Below are positions 7,716 to 15,046 of a DNA stretch of 40,213 bases, piece by piece. The translations under genes and the position numbers were made by a program. The DNA comes from a bacterium (lineage in GTDB: Bacteria; Bacteroidota; Bacteroidia; CAILMK01; JACPUW01). The notes beneath the pieces are model-generated. The model saw only the letters and a list, made by a program, of their open reading frames with translations, was not told the origin of the DNA and made no database searches. Position 1 is the first letter of the stretch. Each line of letters opens with the position of its first letter. Location: contig WGNN01000071.1 of the NCBI GenBank assembly GCA_016124515.1, positions 1 to 40,213 of the forward strand, written 5' to 3'.

Positions 7716-9034
7716 AGCCTAAATTGATCCATAAATCAGCAATAGAGTTTTCATTTAAGGCTCAACAGTCATTACAATCAGGTGACTTTGCTAAATCACA
7801 CGAGTACTTCAAAGAAGCTGCAGCGCTAGAAAGTCAAGTTGCAGAATTTTATCTTGAACGAACAGATTTGGAGCCAACGAGAAGTTTAATGATTAGAAGT
7901 GCCGCATTTTTAAACCTTAAAGCTGGTCTGATAGAAAATGCCCAACGTTTCATTTTCTTTGGACTCTTGCACTTAAAAAATGAAGCTGTTAGAAATGAAC
8001 TTCAAGATGCGCTTGAAATGTCAGTATCATTAAGAAACGAAGTAGAAACAAACGCTGGACTTGAATTTAATTATTTAAACATACTAAGACAAAGAAGTAT
8101 TCATTATGTCCTTGAACCTGCTAATTTGAGAAATGGTCACTCTGTAAGTTTAGAGATGATTAATGATTTTTCGGGCAATTATTTAAAGTCATTAAAAGCA
8201 TTTGCATTAGCTAAATTGAATAAAATTTATAATGTTACGGATGAAGCTTTTGAAAATTTTGCACAAAACATTCAGAGTATCATTAATCCGCTTGTGACAA
8301 ATACAAGTTATGGAAGCTTCAAATTTTCAATTGCAAATGATTACTTAGCAAGGCAGGATGAGGATGTTAACCTTGTAAGATTCAAATCGAACGTAATACC
8401 AAATTTTCATAAAGAGATTTTCACCAATCCACTTACTGACAAAGAAATCAATGAATTAAAATCTACATATGACGATGATGCAATAAATGAAATGTTTCGT
8501 CCTTTGGTAAAAATAAAGTCCACTCGATCCGACCTTAAAGTAAGTTATTATGACAAAGAAACGCTTTCAAAAGTGTCAATTCCAAAAATTGTCAATAAAC
8601 AAAGAAAACAGCTACTGACAACGAGAAAACTTACACAGGATGAAATAGGCGAGTTAGAAAGCAACATTATTCATAAAAGAAGTTCATCTTCAGGAAAAGT
8701 CCACAAACAGACAATTCTAAAAGAGCAGCTCAAAGCATACGAGTTTGACATTTCAACAAACCAAATTGTCCCAAGTAAACACAATCCAATTATTTTAAGA
8801 GAAGATATTTCGATTAATGTAAAGTTCGACTCTGAAAATGGATTCATTGCAGTTTTCGACGATTTAAACCTTAGTTATTCTGACACCGAATATCAAAAAT
8901 CCTTGACTGGACTATATGATAAATTTTACTCCAAAATATTGATTCTTAAAAGAAAAAATGAGCTGACAATTGACGATGAAAATGATTTAAGAATTGTCAA
9001 GGATTTAATAATAAACATTGATGCAATCGAATAA
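7712..9034 (+). CDS. TPR-like conserved hypothetical protein, second gene of the two-gene module
   Basis: The product has 440 residues. The N-terminus (about 8-115) has tetratricopeptide-like helices: AQQSLQSGDFAKSHEYFKEA, then LEPTRSLMIRSAAFLNLKAG, then ENAQRFIFFGL. From memory, 'EPTRS...RSAA' in this helical context recurs in a widespread unknown family that often neighbours proteins like the one at 7173. Residues 115-290 are helical, about 290-350 is a basic linker (KIVNKQRKQLLTTRK), and the end is an acidic mixed alpha/beta domain. No membrane segment, nucleotide site or nuclease motif is visible. The ATG overlaps the upstream stop by 4 bp. Function is unknown; TPRs suggest protein binding. 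Confidence 0.75.
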   Translation: MKPKLIHKSAIEFSFKAQQSLQSGDFAKSHEYFKEAAALESQVAEFYLERTDLEPTRSLMIRSAAFLNLKAGLIENAQRFIFFGLLHLKNEAVRNELQDALEMSVSLRNEVETNAGLEFNYLNILRQRSIHYVLEPANLRNGHSVSLEMINDFSGNYLKSLKAFALAKLNKIYNVTDEAFENFAQNIQSIINPLVTNTSYGSFKFSIANDYLARQDEDVNLVRFKSNVIPNFHKEIFTNPLTDKEINELKSTYDDDAINEMFRPLVKIKSTRSDLKVSYYDKETLSKVSIPKIVNKQRKQLLTTRKLTQDEIGELESNIIHKRSSSSGKVHKQTILKEQLKAYEFDISTNQIVPSKHNPIILREDISINVKFDSENGFIAVFDDLNLSYSDTEYQKSLTGLYDKFYSKILILKRKNELTIDDENDLRIVKDLIINIDAIE

Positions 9035-9040
9035 ACCTAC

Positions 9041-9180
9041 TGCTAACATTGGGTATATTTGATGCGATGTTTTATATGTCAGCCAAATTTAGTTATTCAA
9101 TTATATTTTTGGTTCTCGGTGGAAAGTGAATCGCTCCGAAGACCCGCACTAAACATACTCAAAAACCCTAAGCAATGCAA
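9041..9180. repeat. Post-gene element 4 of the cassette-like block (attC-like, related to 9981-10120)
   Basis: It starts TGCTAACATTGGG soon after the stop of the two-gene module. Near 9114-9148 it has TCTCGGTGGAAAGTGAATCG followed by CTCCGAAGACCCGCAC. That stretch aligns with 10056-10090 in the element after the next gene. The inverted arms are weak here. It fills the gap between two genes. Confidence 0.45.
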
Positions 9181-9185
9181 GACAA

Positions 9186-9965
9186 ATGACTAGGACAATT
9201 GACCATATTTCAGTTAATGACCTTTTTTGGATCCAATTTAAAAGTCATTTAATTTCTTTTGGATTCAAAGGGTTACCAGATGGAATTCATTTTACCATCG
9301 GGTTTGATAGTAGAACACCAGATGCGAATCTTCATGTAACTAAAAATCATTCAGACCCTAAAGACAAACCTAAGATTAAAATTTTTGTTATTGACAAGGC
9401 ATTACTTGAAGAAATCGCTCCTTCTCTATCTTTATCAATGCTAAACTCATTACTCGAGCCAATAGACATTGATAACCTCCAACTTGAAAGTAAAAGTGAT
9501 TTAGGGTTTATTTCATTCAATAACATCGAAAACTCAGCATTATCAGCAATTTCCGAACAGAAATTAATTGACAGCTTTAAAGATATTTCAAGATTTAGAA
9601 AAAAATCTAGATTAAAAATTAAGGGAAATTTTGAAGAAAGATTAGAAAATTTTGTTCAAGATAACGAGTATCAACAAGAAATGATGAAGAAACTTGAAAG
9701 ACTCGATTTAACAGAAGAATTTAAAAGTCCAGTAGAAGGCGGTATAATTTTGACAAGTGACAACATATTATACGTAATCAGAATTAATGCCCTTTGGTAC
9801 ACTTTTAAAACAGACTTGAAATTTAGCGATATTTTTACTGGAATAATGGATGCGCGTTTAGTTCGACATTTAATTTGGAAGACTAAAAGGGCAATCATTC
9901 AAGTGAAAAATGCAGAAACATATTTGGACACAAAAAAATACGATAACCCAATAAGATTAGAATAA
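9186..9965 (+). CDS. Hypothetical protein
   Basis: I do not recognise this 259-residue soluble protein. It has an N-terminal mixed domain (SVNDLFWIQFKSHLISFGFK) and a middle helical part rich in Glu and Lys (KDISRFRKKSRLKIKGNFEE, QEMMKKLERLDL). The C-terminal strand-rich part is GGIILTSDNILYVIRINALW, ending with basic residues. No signal peptide, membrane helix or known catalytic motif is visible. It stands alone between two related post-gene palindromic elements, so it looks like a self-contained acquired gene. The ATG at 9186 comes just after the preceding element. Confidence 0.7.
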   Translation: MTRTIDHISVNDLFWIQFKSHLISFGFKGLPDGIHFTIGFDSRTPDANLHVTKNHSDPKDKPKIKIFVIDKALLEEIAPSLSLSMLNSLLEPIDIDNLQLESKSDLGFISFNNIENSALSAISEQKLIDSFKDISRFRKKSRLKIKGNFEERLENFVQDNEYQQEMMKKLERLDLTEEFKSPVEGGIILTSDNILYVIRINALWYTFKTDLKFSDIFTGIMDARLVRHLIWKTKRAIIQVKNAETYLDTKKYDNPIRLE

Positions 9966-9980
9966 AAATAAAAAAGCACA

Positions 9981-10120
9981 TGCTGCCAACAATGGCTAGG
10001 ATAACATAGGGCGGACAAGGCTTTCCGAAGGATTTGTCCATATTGCAAACTTTAGTCTCGGTTGACAGCAAACTGCTTCGAAAACACCCACAAATTATAA
10101 CCAAAACCAACCCACCAACA
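9981..10120. repeat. Post-gene element 5 of the cassette-like block (attC-like)
   Basis: It starts GCTGCCAACAATGGCTAGG about 18 bp after a stop codon. Left-arm elements (TGGCTA..ATAACATAGGGCGG) have a loose reverse-complement match near 10085-10115 (CACCCACAAATTATAACCAA). The middle shares TCTCGGTTGACAGCAAACTG and CTTCGAA with element 4. It marks the end of the AT-rich block; the next gene is core dps. Confidence 0.45.
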
Positions 10121-10123
10121 CCT

Positions 10124-10164
10124 AAAAAAAACGCGATTTGGAACAATCCAAATCGCGTTTTTTT
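10124..10164 (-). terminator. Rho-independent terminator of dps (can act in both directions)
   Basis: An 11-bp perfect stem, CGCGATTTGGA paired with TCCAAATCGCG, encloses a 4-base loop (ACAA). It is flanked by an A-run on the left and a T-run on the right. On the minus strand the A-run becomes the U-tract, 20 bp after the dps stop. The T-run on the right would let it also stop transcripts coming from the accessory block. Confidence 0.9.
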
Positions 10165-10183
10165 GTTGCAGTCGCTTGAAGGA

Positions 10184-10660
10184 CTAAGCCAGGTAGGAGC
10201 GCAACATCCACTGCTGCTTTTCTTGCTTGGCTATGTATTGCGTCATCAAATCGGCTGTTCCCTGGTCGTCGGCTTCTTCGGCCATTTTCAGAATCGACTT
10301 TTCTTTCTTTATCAACACCTGCACGTTTTCGTGTATGTGTTTTACGCATTCCTGTCCTTTGGTTATGTTGGTGGCTTCTTCAATATCGGCCACGTTTACA
10401 TAGTTTGAAAAAGAGTGCATGGGAATGTGGTCAAGGGTGAGTATGCGTTCGGCTATTTCATCAACCGATTGAGCAGCTTCAGTGTAGAGTTCTTCAAACT
10501 TTACGTGCAGCTCAAAGAAATCGCGCCCCTTTATGTTCCAGTGAAAACCTCGCAGGTTTTGGTAATACACCTGAAAATTGGCGAGCAAATCATTCAATTT
10601 TTCACTCAGCTCAATAACTACAGATTCGTCAACTCCAATAATACTTTTGTCAATATTCAT
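10184..10660 (-). CDS. dps: Dps family ferritin-like DNA-protection protein
   Basis: Dps forms a hollow 12-mer that oxidises and stores iron and shields DNA during starvation and peroxide stress. The 158-residue product is of typical length. The ferroxidase signature is intact: FHWNIKGRDFFELHVKFEEL with the metal His, then the Asp/Glu pair in SVDEIAERI on the neighbouring subunit side. The usual C-terminal helix is present (EKQQWMLRSYL). The basic DNA-binding tail is short, so DNA binding may be weak. It is a single gene with its own promoter (TATATTTG at 10693-10700) and a strong terminator. Regulation by a peroxide sensor is plausible but I see no clear operator. Confidence 0.95.
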   Translation of the reverse strand: MNIDKSIIGVDESVVIELSEKLNDLLANFQVYYQNLRGFHWNIKGRDFFELHVKFEELYTEAAQSVDEIAERILTLDHIPMHSFSNYVNVADIEEATNITKGQECVKHIHENVQVLIKKEKSILKMAEEADDQGTADLMTQYIAKQEKQQWMLRSYLA

Positions 10661-10692
10661 AGGTAAAAAATTTGTTCAGTTATAAGTTTAAC

Positions 10693-10700
10693 CAAATATA
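10693..10700 (-). promoter_or_regulatory. TATATTTG, -7 promoter element of dps
   Basis: On the minus strand the sequence is TATATTTG, an exact TAnnTTTG match, 33 bp before the dps ATG. That spacing leaves a leader of about 25 bases. No convincing -33 TTTG is visible. Confidence 0.65.
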
Positions 10701-10717
10701 GTGGCAATGGTTTAATC

Positions 10718-10993
10718 CTATCTGATTATCTCAAAAGTGGTGTAGTTCTTTACCTGTCCTTCTACTTTCAGCACCGATTCTACCCGTGCCAATTCGGGGC
10801 CTTGGCCACACCAGTCAATAAAATCTATGAGGGCGTCTATTTGCCCTTCGGCTTCGCAATATACGCTGCCATCGGGCATGTTTTTTACCAAACCATATAT
10901 GCCAAGTGCAGTGGCTTTCTCGGCGCACGATTTCCGGTACCATACGCCCTGCACGCGGCCTTTAATGTAGAGTTCAAAGTGCTTTTTAGTCAT
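10718..10993 (-). CDS. acyP: Acylphosphatase
   Basis: This small enzyme (91 residues) hydrolyses acyl phosphates such as acetyl phosphate or 1,3-bisphosphoglycerate. The family signature is present: GRVQGVWYRKS with the catalytic Arg in the phosphate-binding loop. The second motif, GLVKNMPDGSVYCEAEG, holds the catalytic Asn. Length and fold order (beta-alpha-beta-beta-alpha-beta) match the family. Its ATG overlaps the stop of the OmpA-like lipoprotein gene by 8 bp, so it is the last gene of that transcript. The link between the two products is probably only transcriptional. Confidence 0.95.
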   Translation of the reverse strand: MTKKHFELYIKGRVQGVWYRKSCAEKATALGIYGLVKNMPDGSVYCEAEGQIDALIDFIDWCGQGPELARVESVLKVEGQVKNYTTFEIIR

Positions 10994-11981
10994 TGAGCAG
11001 GTTCAGCAATTTGTCAAGGTCGGGTGTGAGCACAATCTCAATGCGGCGGTTTTTCTTCCTGCCTTCAGCCGTGCTGTTGTCGGCTACGGGCAGGTATTCA
11101 CCGCGTCCGGCAGCTATTACGCGTTTGGGATCCACCTTACCTTTTTGCGTAAGGATACGCGTAATTTCGGCTCCGCGCAACACGCTCAAATCGTAGTTGT
11201 CGGCTATGCACGATGTTTTTATGGGCACATTGTCGGTATGACCTTCCACCATTATGGTCAGGTCGGGGTTGGCATTCAATACTTTGGCCAGTTCAAGCAG
11301 GGCTTCTTCGCCCTTTTTGTCAATGCTGTATTTGCCCGATGCAAAGAGTATTTGCTCCTCCAGCGACACATATACTTTATCGCCTTCCACTTTTACCGAT
11401 ATTCCCTTGCCTTCGTAGCTCAGCAGGGCTTTGGTTATGCGGTCTTTGAGCGCCCCCATCATTGAGTCGCGTTCGTTTATGGCTTTTTGCAGTTCTTCAA
11501 CCTTTTTTTCGCGCGCTACCAGGCTGCTTTGTAGTTCGTTCAGACTTGCATCGCGTTCATTGAGTTTTTCCTCTTTCAACTCAAGTTCTTTTTCAAGCGA
11601 AATGAGTTCGTTGTACAGTTCCTTGTTTTTCTTTTCGCTTTGCTCGGCCATTTGTTTGTTCAGCTCCAACTGCTTGGTGAGGGTGGCGTTCAGGTCTTTG
11701 TTGGCCAGTTTCAGGCGTCGGTAGTTGCGCCCCATTACCGTTGTATCTTGTGTGAGTGCGCTGTTGGCTTTATCGGTGGCTTTCAAGTTTTCTTCCGCTT
11801 CCTTCAGTTGTTTTTCAGTTCGGGCCAGTTGTTCTTCCTTTATTTTCAAAGCCTGCTGACAATCGTCTTTTTGCTTTTGCAGGGCGGCCATTTTAGTTTC
11901 AAGGTCTTCTACCACACGTGGCGAAACGCATGATGCCAGCACTACTGAGCATAGCATGGCTACTTTGATGAATGGTTTCAT
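10986..11981 (-). CDS. OmpA-family peptidoglycan-binding lipoprotein with a coiled coil
   Basis: I choose the start at 11981 (331 residues) because it gives a lipoprotein signal ending in the lipobox LASC; an upstream in-frame ATG at 12023 only adds a basic stretch. After the lipidated Cys there is a long coiled coil (about residues 25-185, heptads rich in Lys, Glu and Leu). The C-terminal OmpA domain follows (about 210-315), with VEGHTDNVP and NRRIEIVL, which bind diaminopimelate of peptidoglycan. It probably spans from the outer membrane to the wall. It lies downstream of rng in the same direction and overlaps acyP. The layout resembles envelope-anchoring lipoproteins common in Bacteroidota. 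Confidence 0.9.
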   Translation of the reverse strand: MKPFIKVAMLCSVVLASCVSPRVVEDLETKMAALQKQKDDCQQALKIKEEQLARTEKQLKEAEENLKATDKANSALTQDTTVMGRNYRRLKLANKDLNATLTKQLELNKQMAEQSEKKNKELYNELISLEKELELKEEKLNERDASLNELQSSLVAREKKVEELQKAINERDSMMGALKDRITKALLSYEGKGISVKVEGDKVYVSLEEQILFASGKYSIDKKGEEALLELAKVLNANPDLTIMVEGHTDNVPIKTSCIADNYDLSVLRGAEITRILTQKGKVDPKRVIAAGRGEYLPVADNSTAEGRKKNRRIEIVLTPDLDKLLNLLND

Positions 11982-12081
11982 GGATTGGTTTTTTTTGGCA
12001 AATTTGGTTTTTTGCCCTTTCACGCACGATTCTATTTCTAAACAGGTGGCTTAAAAACGGTTAATGCCCAGCAAAAACCAC

Positions 12082-13602
12082 CTACAGGAATTCGAAATGT
12101 GTAATGGCAAACTCTTCGTGAGAGCTTATGGCAATAGGTTTTTTGTATTGCCAGGCCCATTTGAGTCGTTTTGATGGAAAGCCTTTGGTTAAAAAAGCTT
12201 CCAAATAAGGGTGTACGTGCAGGGTTATTTTGCCTTGTTGGCTTGGGCCAATTTCGCGAAGGCGGCTTTCGAGCTGTTCTACCACCGTCGGCGTGGGTGG
12301 CGCATTGCCTGTGCCTTTGCAAAGCGGACAAACCGGTTTGTCGTCGTCCTTATTCTCGGGGCGCACCCTTTGCCGGGTTATTTGTATAAGACCAAACCTG
12401 CTTGGGGGCAGTATGGTGTGTTTGGCGCGGTCGTCGGCCATTTGGTCTTTCATGGCATGCAGCAGTTTTTTCTTGTTGTCTGCATTGCGCATGTCAATAA
12501 AGTCTATCACTATGATACCGCCCATGTCGCGCAACCTGAGCTGCCGCGCAATTTCGGCCGCCGCTTCCAGGTTGGTTTTCAGCGCGGTTTCTTCCTGATT
12601 GCTGTCTTTCAGTCGTTTGCTGCCGCTGTTCACGTCTATTACGTGCATGGCTTCGGTATGCTCTATTACCAAATAAGCACCGCCACCAATATTTACTATT
12701 TTGCCAAAAAGCGATTGCAACTGCCGGTTGATGTTGAGCTCTGAAAACAGCGGCACATGCGTTTTAGGCTCATACAGGCGGACAATATCCTTTTTTTGCG
12801 GGGCAATGGTGCTTATGTATTCGCGCAGTTCGTGGTGCAGCTCTTTGTTGTCAACGGTTATTTTCTCAAACGAGTCGTTGAACATATCGCGCAGCAGCAA
12901 CTCTACTTTTTGGGGCTCGCGGTAGAGTATTTTTTTGTGCTGTTTGATGTTTTGGTAAATCTCCTTCCACTTTTGGAGCAGCTCGCGCAAGTCTTGGTCC
13001 AGCTCGTTCACCGTGCGGTGGTCGCTGGCGGTTCGCACAATCACGCCAAAGCCTTTTGGTTTTATTGACTTGATGAGGTCTTTGAGTCTGATGCGTTCCT
13101 CGCGGCTTTCAATTTTCTTTGAAACGGAAACATTGTCGGCAAAGGGGATGAGGATAACGTAGCGACCGGGCAGCGAAATAGCTGAGGTAAGGCGCGGGCC
13201 TTTGGTAGAGATGGGCTCCTTTACTATCTGCACCAATATTTGGTCGCCCACCTTGAATACGTCTTCAATTTTGCCGTCTTTGTGTATAGGCGGCACAAAG
13301 TTGAATGGAGCCAACAAGTGCGTATGGATACGCTTGTGGCGCATTTCGTCAATAAACTTCAGGAGCGAAGGCACATCGGGGCCCAAGTCGTGGTAGTGTA
13401 GAAATGCGTCTTTAGGGTGTCCGATATCAACAAAGGCAGCCCTTAAACCGGGCATTATTTTTTTGATTTTTCCGAAGTAAATATCGCCCACCTGAAATGC
13501 ACCGCCATAGTTTTCGCGGTGTATTTCCATAAGCTTTCCATCTCGTAGCAGGGCTATTTCAGCACCGTGCTCAGAGGTTTGCACTACCAATTCTTTTTGC
13601 AA
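12082..13602 (-). CDS. rng: Ribonuclease G (RNase E/G family)
   Basis: RNase G cuts single-stranded 5'-monophosphorylated RNA in 16S rRNA maturation and mRNA decay. The 506-residue length fits RNase G rather than RNase E, since there is no degradosome tail. An N-terminal S1 domain (GDIYFGKIKKIMPGLRAAFV, about residues 38-130) is followed by the DNase-I-like catalytic domain. That domain holds the two magnesium aspartates, in VIDVNSGS (about residue 318) and IVIDFIDMRN (about 366). The zinc-link motif CPLCKGTG is near residue 425. The gene is third behind the TPR and COX24-like genes in a minus-strand run that starts at HU, an order common in Bacteroidota. Confidence 0.97.
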   Translation of the reverse strand: MQKELVVQTSEHGAEIALLRDGKLMEIHRENYGGAFQVGDIYFGKIKKIMPGLRAAFVDIGHPKDAFLHYHDLGPDVPSLLKFIDEMRHKRIHTHLLAPFNFVPPIHKDGKIEDVFKVGDQILVQIVKEPISTKGPRLTSAISLPGRYVILIPFADNVSVSKKIESREERIRLKDLIKSIKPKGFGVIVRTASDHRTVNELDQDLRELLQKWKEIYQNIKQHKKILYREPQKVELLLRDMFNDSFEKITVDNKELHHELREYISTIAPQKKDIVRLYEPKTHVPLFSELNINRQLQSLFGKIVNIGGGAYLVIEHTEAMHVIDVNSGSKRLKDSNQEETALKTNLEAAAEIARQLRLRDMGGIIVIDFIDMRNADNKKKLLHAMKDQMADDRAKHTILPPSRFGLIQITRQRVRPENKDDDKPVCPLCKGTGNAPPTPTVVEQLESRLREIGPSQQGKITLHVHPYLEAFLTKGFPSKRLKWAWQYKKPIAISSHEEFAITHFEFL

Positions 13603-13684
13603 AAGGCTCCTAATATTGGGTTAACGAAAAAAGGGCTTCCTCAAATAATTGAAGTGCCCGAGAACCAAGAGGTACAGAAGAAAT

Positions 13685-13777
13685 CTATTTTTTCTTCTTG
13701 TGACGGTTTTTTCTTAGTCTTTTCTTTCTCTTGTGGGTAGAGATCTTATGTCTTTTTCTCTTTTTTCCGCAGGGCAT
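13685..13777 (-). CDS. AURKAIP1/COX24-domain small basic ribosomal peptide (mS38-like)
   Basis: A 30-residue ORF begins MPCGKKRKRHKISTHKRKK and ends in four lysines. This sequence type is annotated in many Bacteroidota genomes as AURKAIP1/COX24-domain protein. The domain is shared with mitochondrial ribosomal protein mS38, so a small-subunit ribosomal role is likely. The composition (over half Lys/Arg) fits rRNA binding. It lies 15 bp after the TPR gene and 82 bp before rng, in the same direction. The ORF is easily missed because of its size. The call rests on the characteristic MPCGKKRKRHK start. Confidence 0.85.
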   Translation of the reverse strand: MPCGKKRKRHKISTHKRKKRLRKNRHKKKK

Positions 13778-13792
13778 ACGATTCTATTTTTT

Positions 13793-14629
13793 TTAATTAG
13801 TCAATTGCTTTGTAAACATGAGGGCTTTTTCTTTGGCTGCCTCAGAGCCGTCTAATTCGGCATATTTTTCAATGCTTTTGATGGCCATATCAGTATCGCC
13901 GCTCAGTCTGTAGGCATTGGCAAGGTACTCGTAGTACGAGGGTACCTCGGGTTGCAATCGGGTGAGTAAGGTAAGGCGTTCTACCGCCTTGTCGTACTGA
14001 CCTGATTTCATAGACAAATAAGCAAGATAATACAGCGCATCCACATTGGTAGAGTCTTGTTGCAAAACTTCTCTAAGCAGGCCAACACCGGTCATGGGCG
14101 AGACGCCATTGGGCATCAATTCCATATACGAAACACCGAGTTCTGCTTTGGCCTTCAGGTTCATCGGATCAAGCGATACGGTCTTTTGCAAGGCCATTAA
14201 AGCGTGGTTGCCAATTTCTCTGCGGGCAAAGCTGTCGTTGGTTCTGTTTACCAGGTTAAAATAGCGGAAACCGGCTTTGTACCAATCTGTGGCACTGCCC
14301 GATGCGCGGGCCAATTTCTCGTAATAGTAACCGGCAAATAAACCATGACCCAGGCTATCCCAAACGCCGGCCACCTGTTTTAGCCAAGCAGCAGAGTCGT
14401 TCACGGATTTCTCGGAATAGAGCTGTTTCAGGGTTTCGCTGCTGTCGTTTTTCAATTGAAAATCGATGGCAGACTGGATGTTGAAATCCCATTCGCTTTG
14501 ATTGGGAAGTTTTACTTCGGGGCTCAGCTCCAAGGTGCTGTGTGCCGAATTTTTTCCGGTCAGGAAGATAGAAAGGGTTAAAAGGCCTACCACCAGTATT
14601 ACTACTATTTGTGTGAGCCTTTTATTCAT
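13793..14629 (-). CDS. Membrane-anchored tetratricopeptide repeat protein
   Basis: This 278-residue protein has one N-terminal membrane helix (about residues 7-24, QIVVILVVGLLTLSIFLTG) and a soluble TPR domain. TPR units can be read at LKAKAELGVSYMELM, VDALYYLAYLSMKSGQYDKA and VPSYYEYLANAYRLSGDTDM. The domain would lie in the periplasm and serve as a protein-binding scaffold; the partner is unknown. The gene starts 3 bp after the HU stop and ends 15 bp before the COX24-like gene, so it belongs to the HU-rng run. A TPR gene between HU and rng is a recurrent arrangement in Bacteroidota as far as I recall. Confidence 0.85.
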   Translation of the reverse strand: MNKRLTQIVVILVVGLLTLSIFLTGKNSAHSTLELSPEVKLPNQSEWDFNIQSAIDFQLKNDSSETLKQLYSEKSVNDSAAWLKQVAGVWDSLGHGLFAGYYYEKLARASGSATDWYKAGFRYFNLVNRTNDSFARREIGNHALMALQKTVSLDPMNLKAKAELGVSYMELMPNGVSPMTGVGLLREVLQQDSTNVDALYYLAYLSMKSGQYDKAVERLTLLTRLQPEVPSYYEYLANAYRLSGDTDMAIKSIEKYAELDGSEAAKEKALMFTKQLTN

Positions 14630-14632
14630 TTC

Positions 14633-14926
14633 TTACGCCTTACCGTTGGTACCTTCTTTCACTTGTGCTACAAATGTTTTTGAAGGTTTGAATGCAGGAA
14701 CATAATGTGGCTCAATAATCATTGAGGTGTTCTGGGCAATGTTTCGGGCAACTTTTCGTGCTCTTTGTCTTACAACGAAAGAGCCAAAGCCCCTGAAATA
14801 AACATTATTGCCTTCGGCCATAGTGTCCTTCATTACATCAAAAAAAGTTTCAACAACTTTTTGTACATCTACCTTTTCTATGCCAGTTTTGTTGGCAATC
14901 TCATTTACTACGTCGGCTTTAGTCAC
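14633..14926 (-). CDS. hup: HU/IHF family DNA-binding protein
   Basis: HU proteins are small dimeric architectural factors that bend and compact DNA. The 97-residue product has the helical base (MTKADVVNEIANKTGI) and the saddle (FRGFGSFVVRQRARKVARN). The beta-arm contains EPHYVPAFKPSKTF, where family members usually have a proline at the tip of the arm that intercalates into DNA. It is the first gene of the minus-strand run HU-TPR-COX24-rng-OmpA-acyP. A TATATTTG element on the minus strand at 14983-14990 is its likely promoter, shared as a divergent region with mutY. HU versus IHF subunit cannot be told apart from this sequence alone. Confidence 0.95.
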   Translation of the reverse strand: MTKADVVNEIANKTGIEKVDVQKVVETFFDVMKDTMAEGNNVYFRGFGSFVVRQRARKVARNIAQNTSMIIEPHYVPAFKPSKTFVAQVKEGTNGKA

Positions 14927-14982
14927 GCTAACTTTATTTAAGTGTTTAACAATTAGTTAATTAGGGCTCAAAAAAGCGAGTG

Positions 14983-14990
14983 CAAATATA
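14983..14990 (-). promoter_or_regulatory. TATATTTG, -7 promoter element of the HU-rng run
   Basis: An exact TAnnTTTG match on the minus strand lies 57 bp before the HU ATG, in the 120-bp divergent region between HU and mutY. Confidence 0.65.
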
Positions 14991-14998
14991 CTATTTTC

Positions 14999-15028
14999 TT
15001 GAACTTGAGATTTATAAAAGTGAATTTG
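14999..15028 (+). promoter_or_regulatory. Probable mutY promoter
   Basis: TTG at 14999-15001 is followed after 19 bp by TGAATTTG (15021-15028), one mismatch from TAnnTTTG. The spacing is right for a Bacteroidota promoter, and it ends 18 bp before the mutY ATG. Confidence 0.5.
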
Positions 15029-15046
15029 CCAAAATAAAATAGTCAA

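Noticed and set aside
12211-12744. Plus-strand frame of 177 codons opposite rng
   Set aside because: rng has all catalytic motifs on the minus strand; the opposite frame has no family features.
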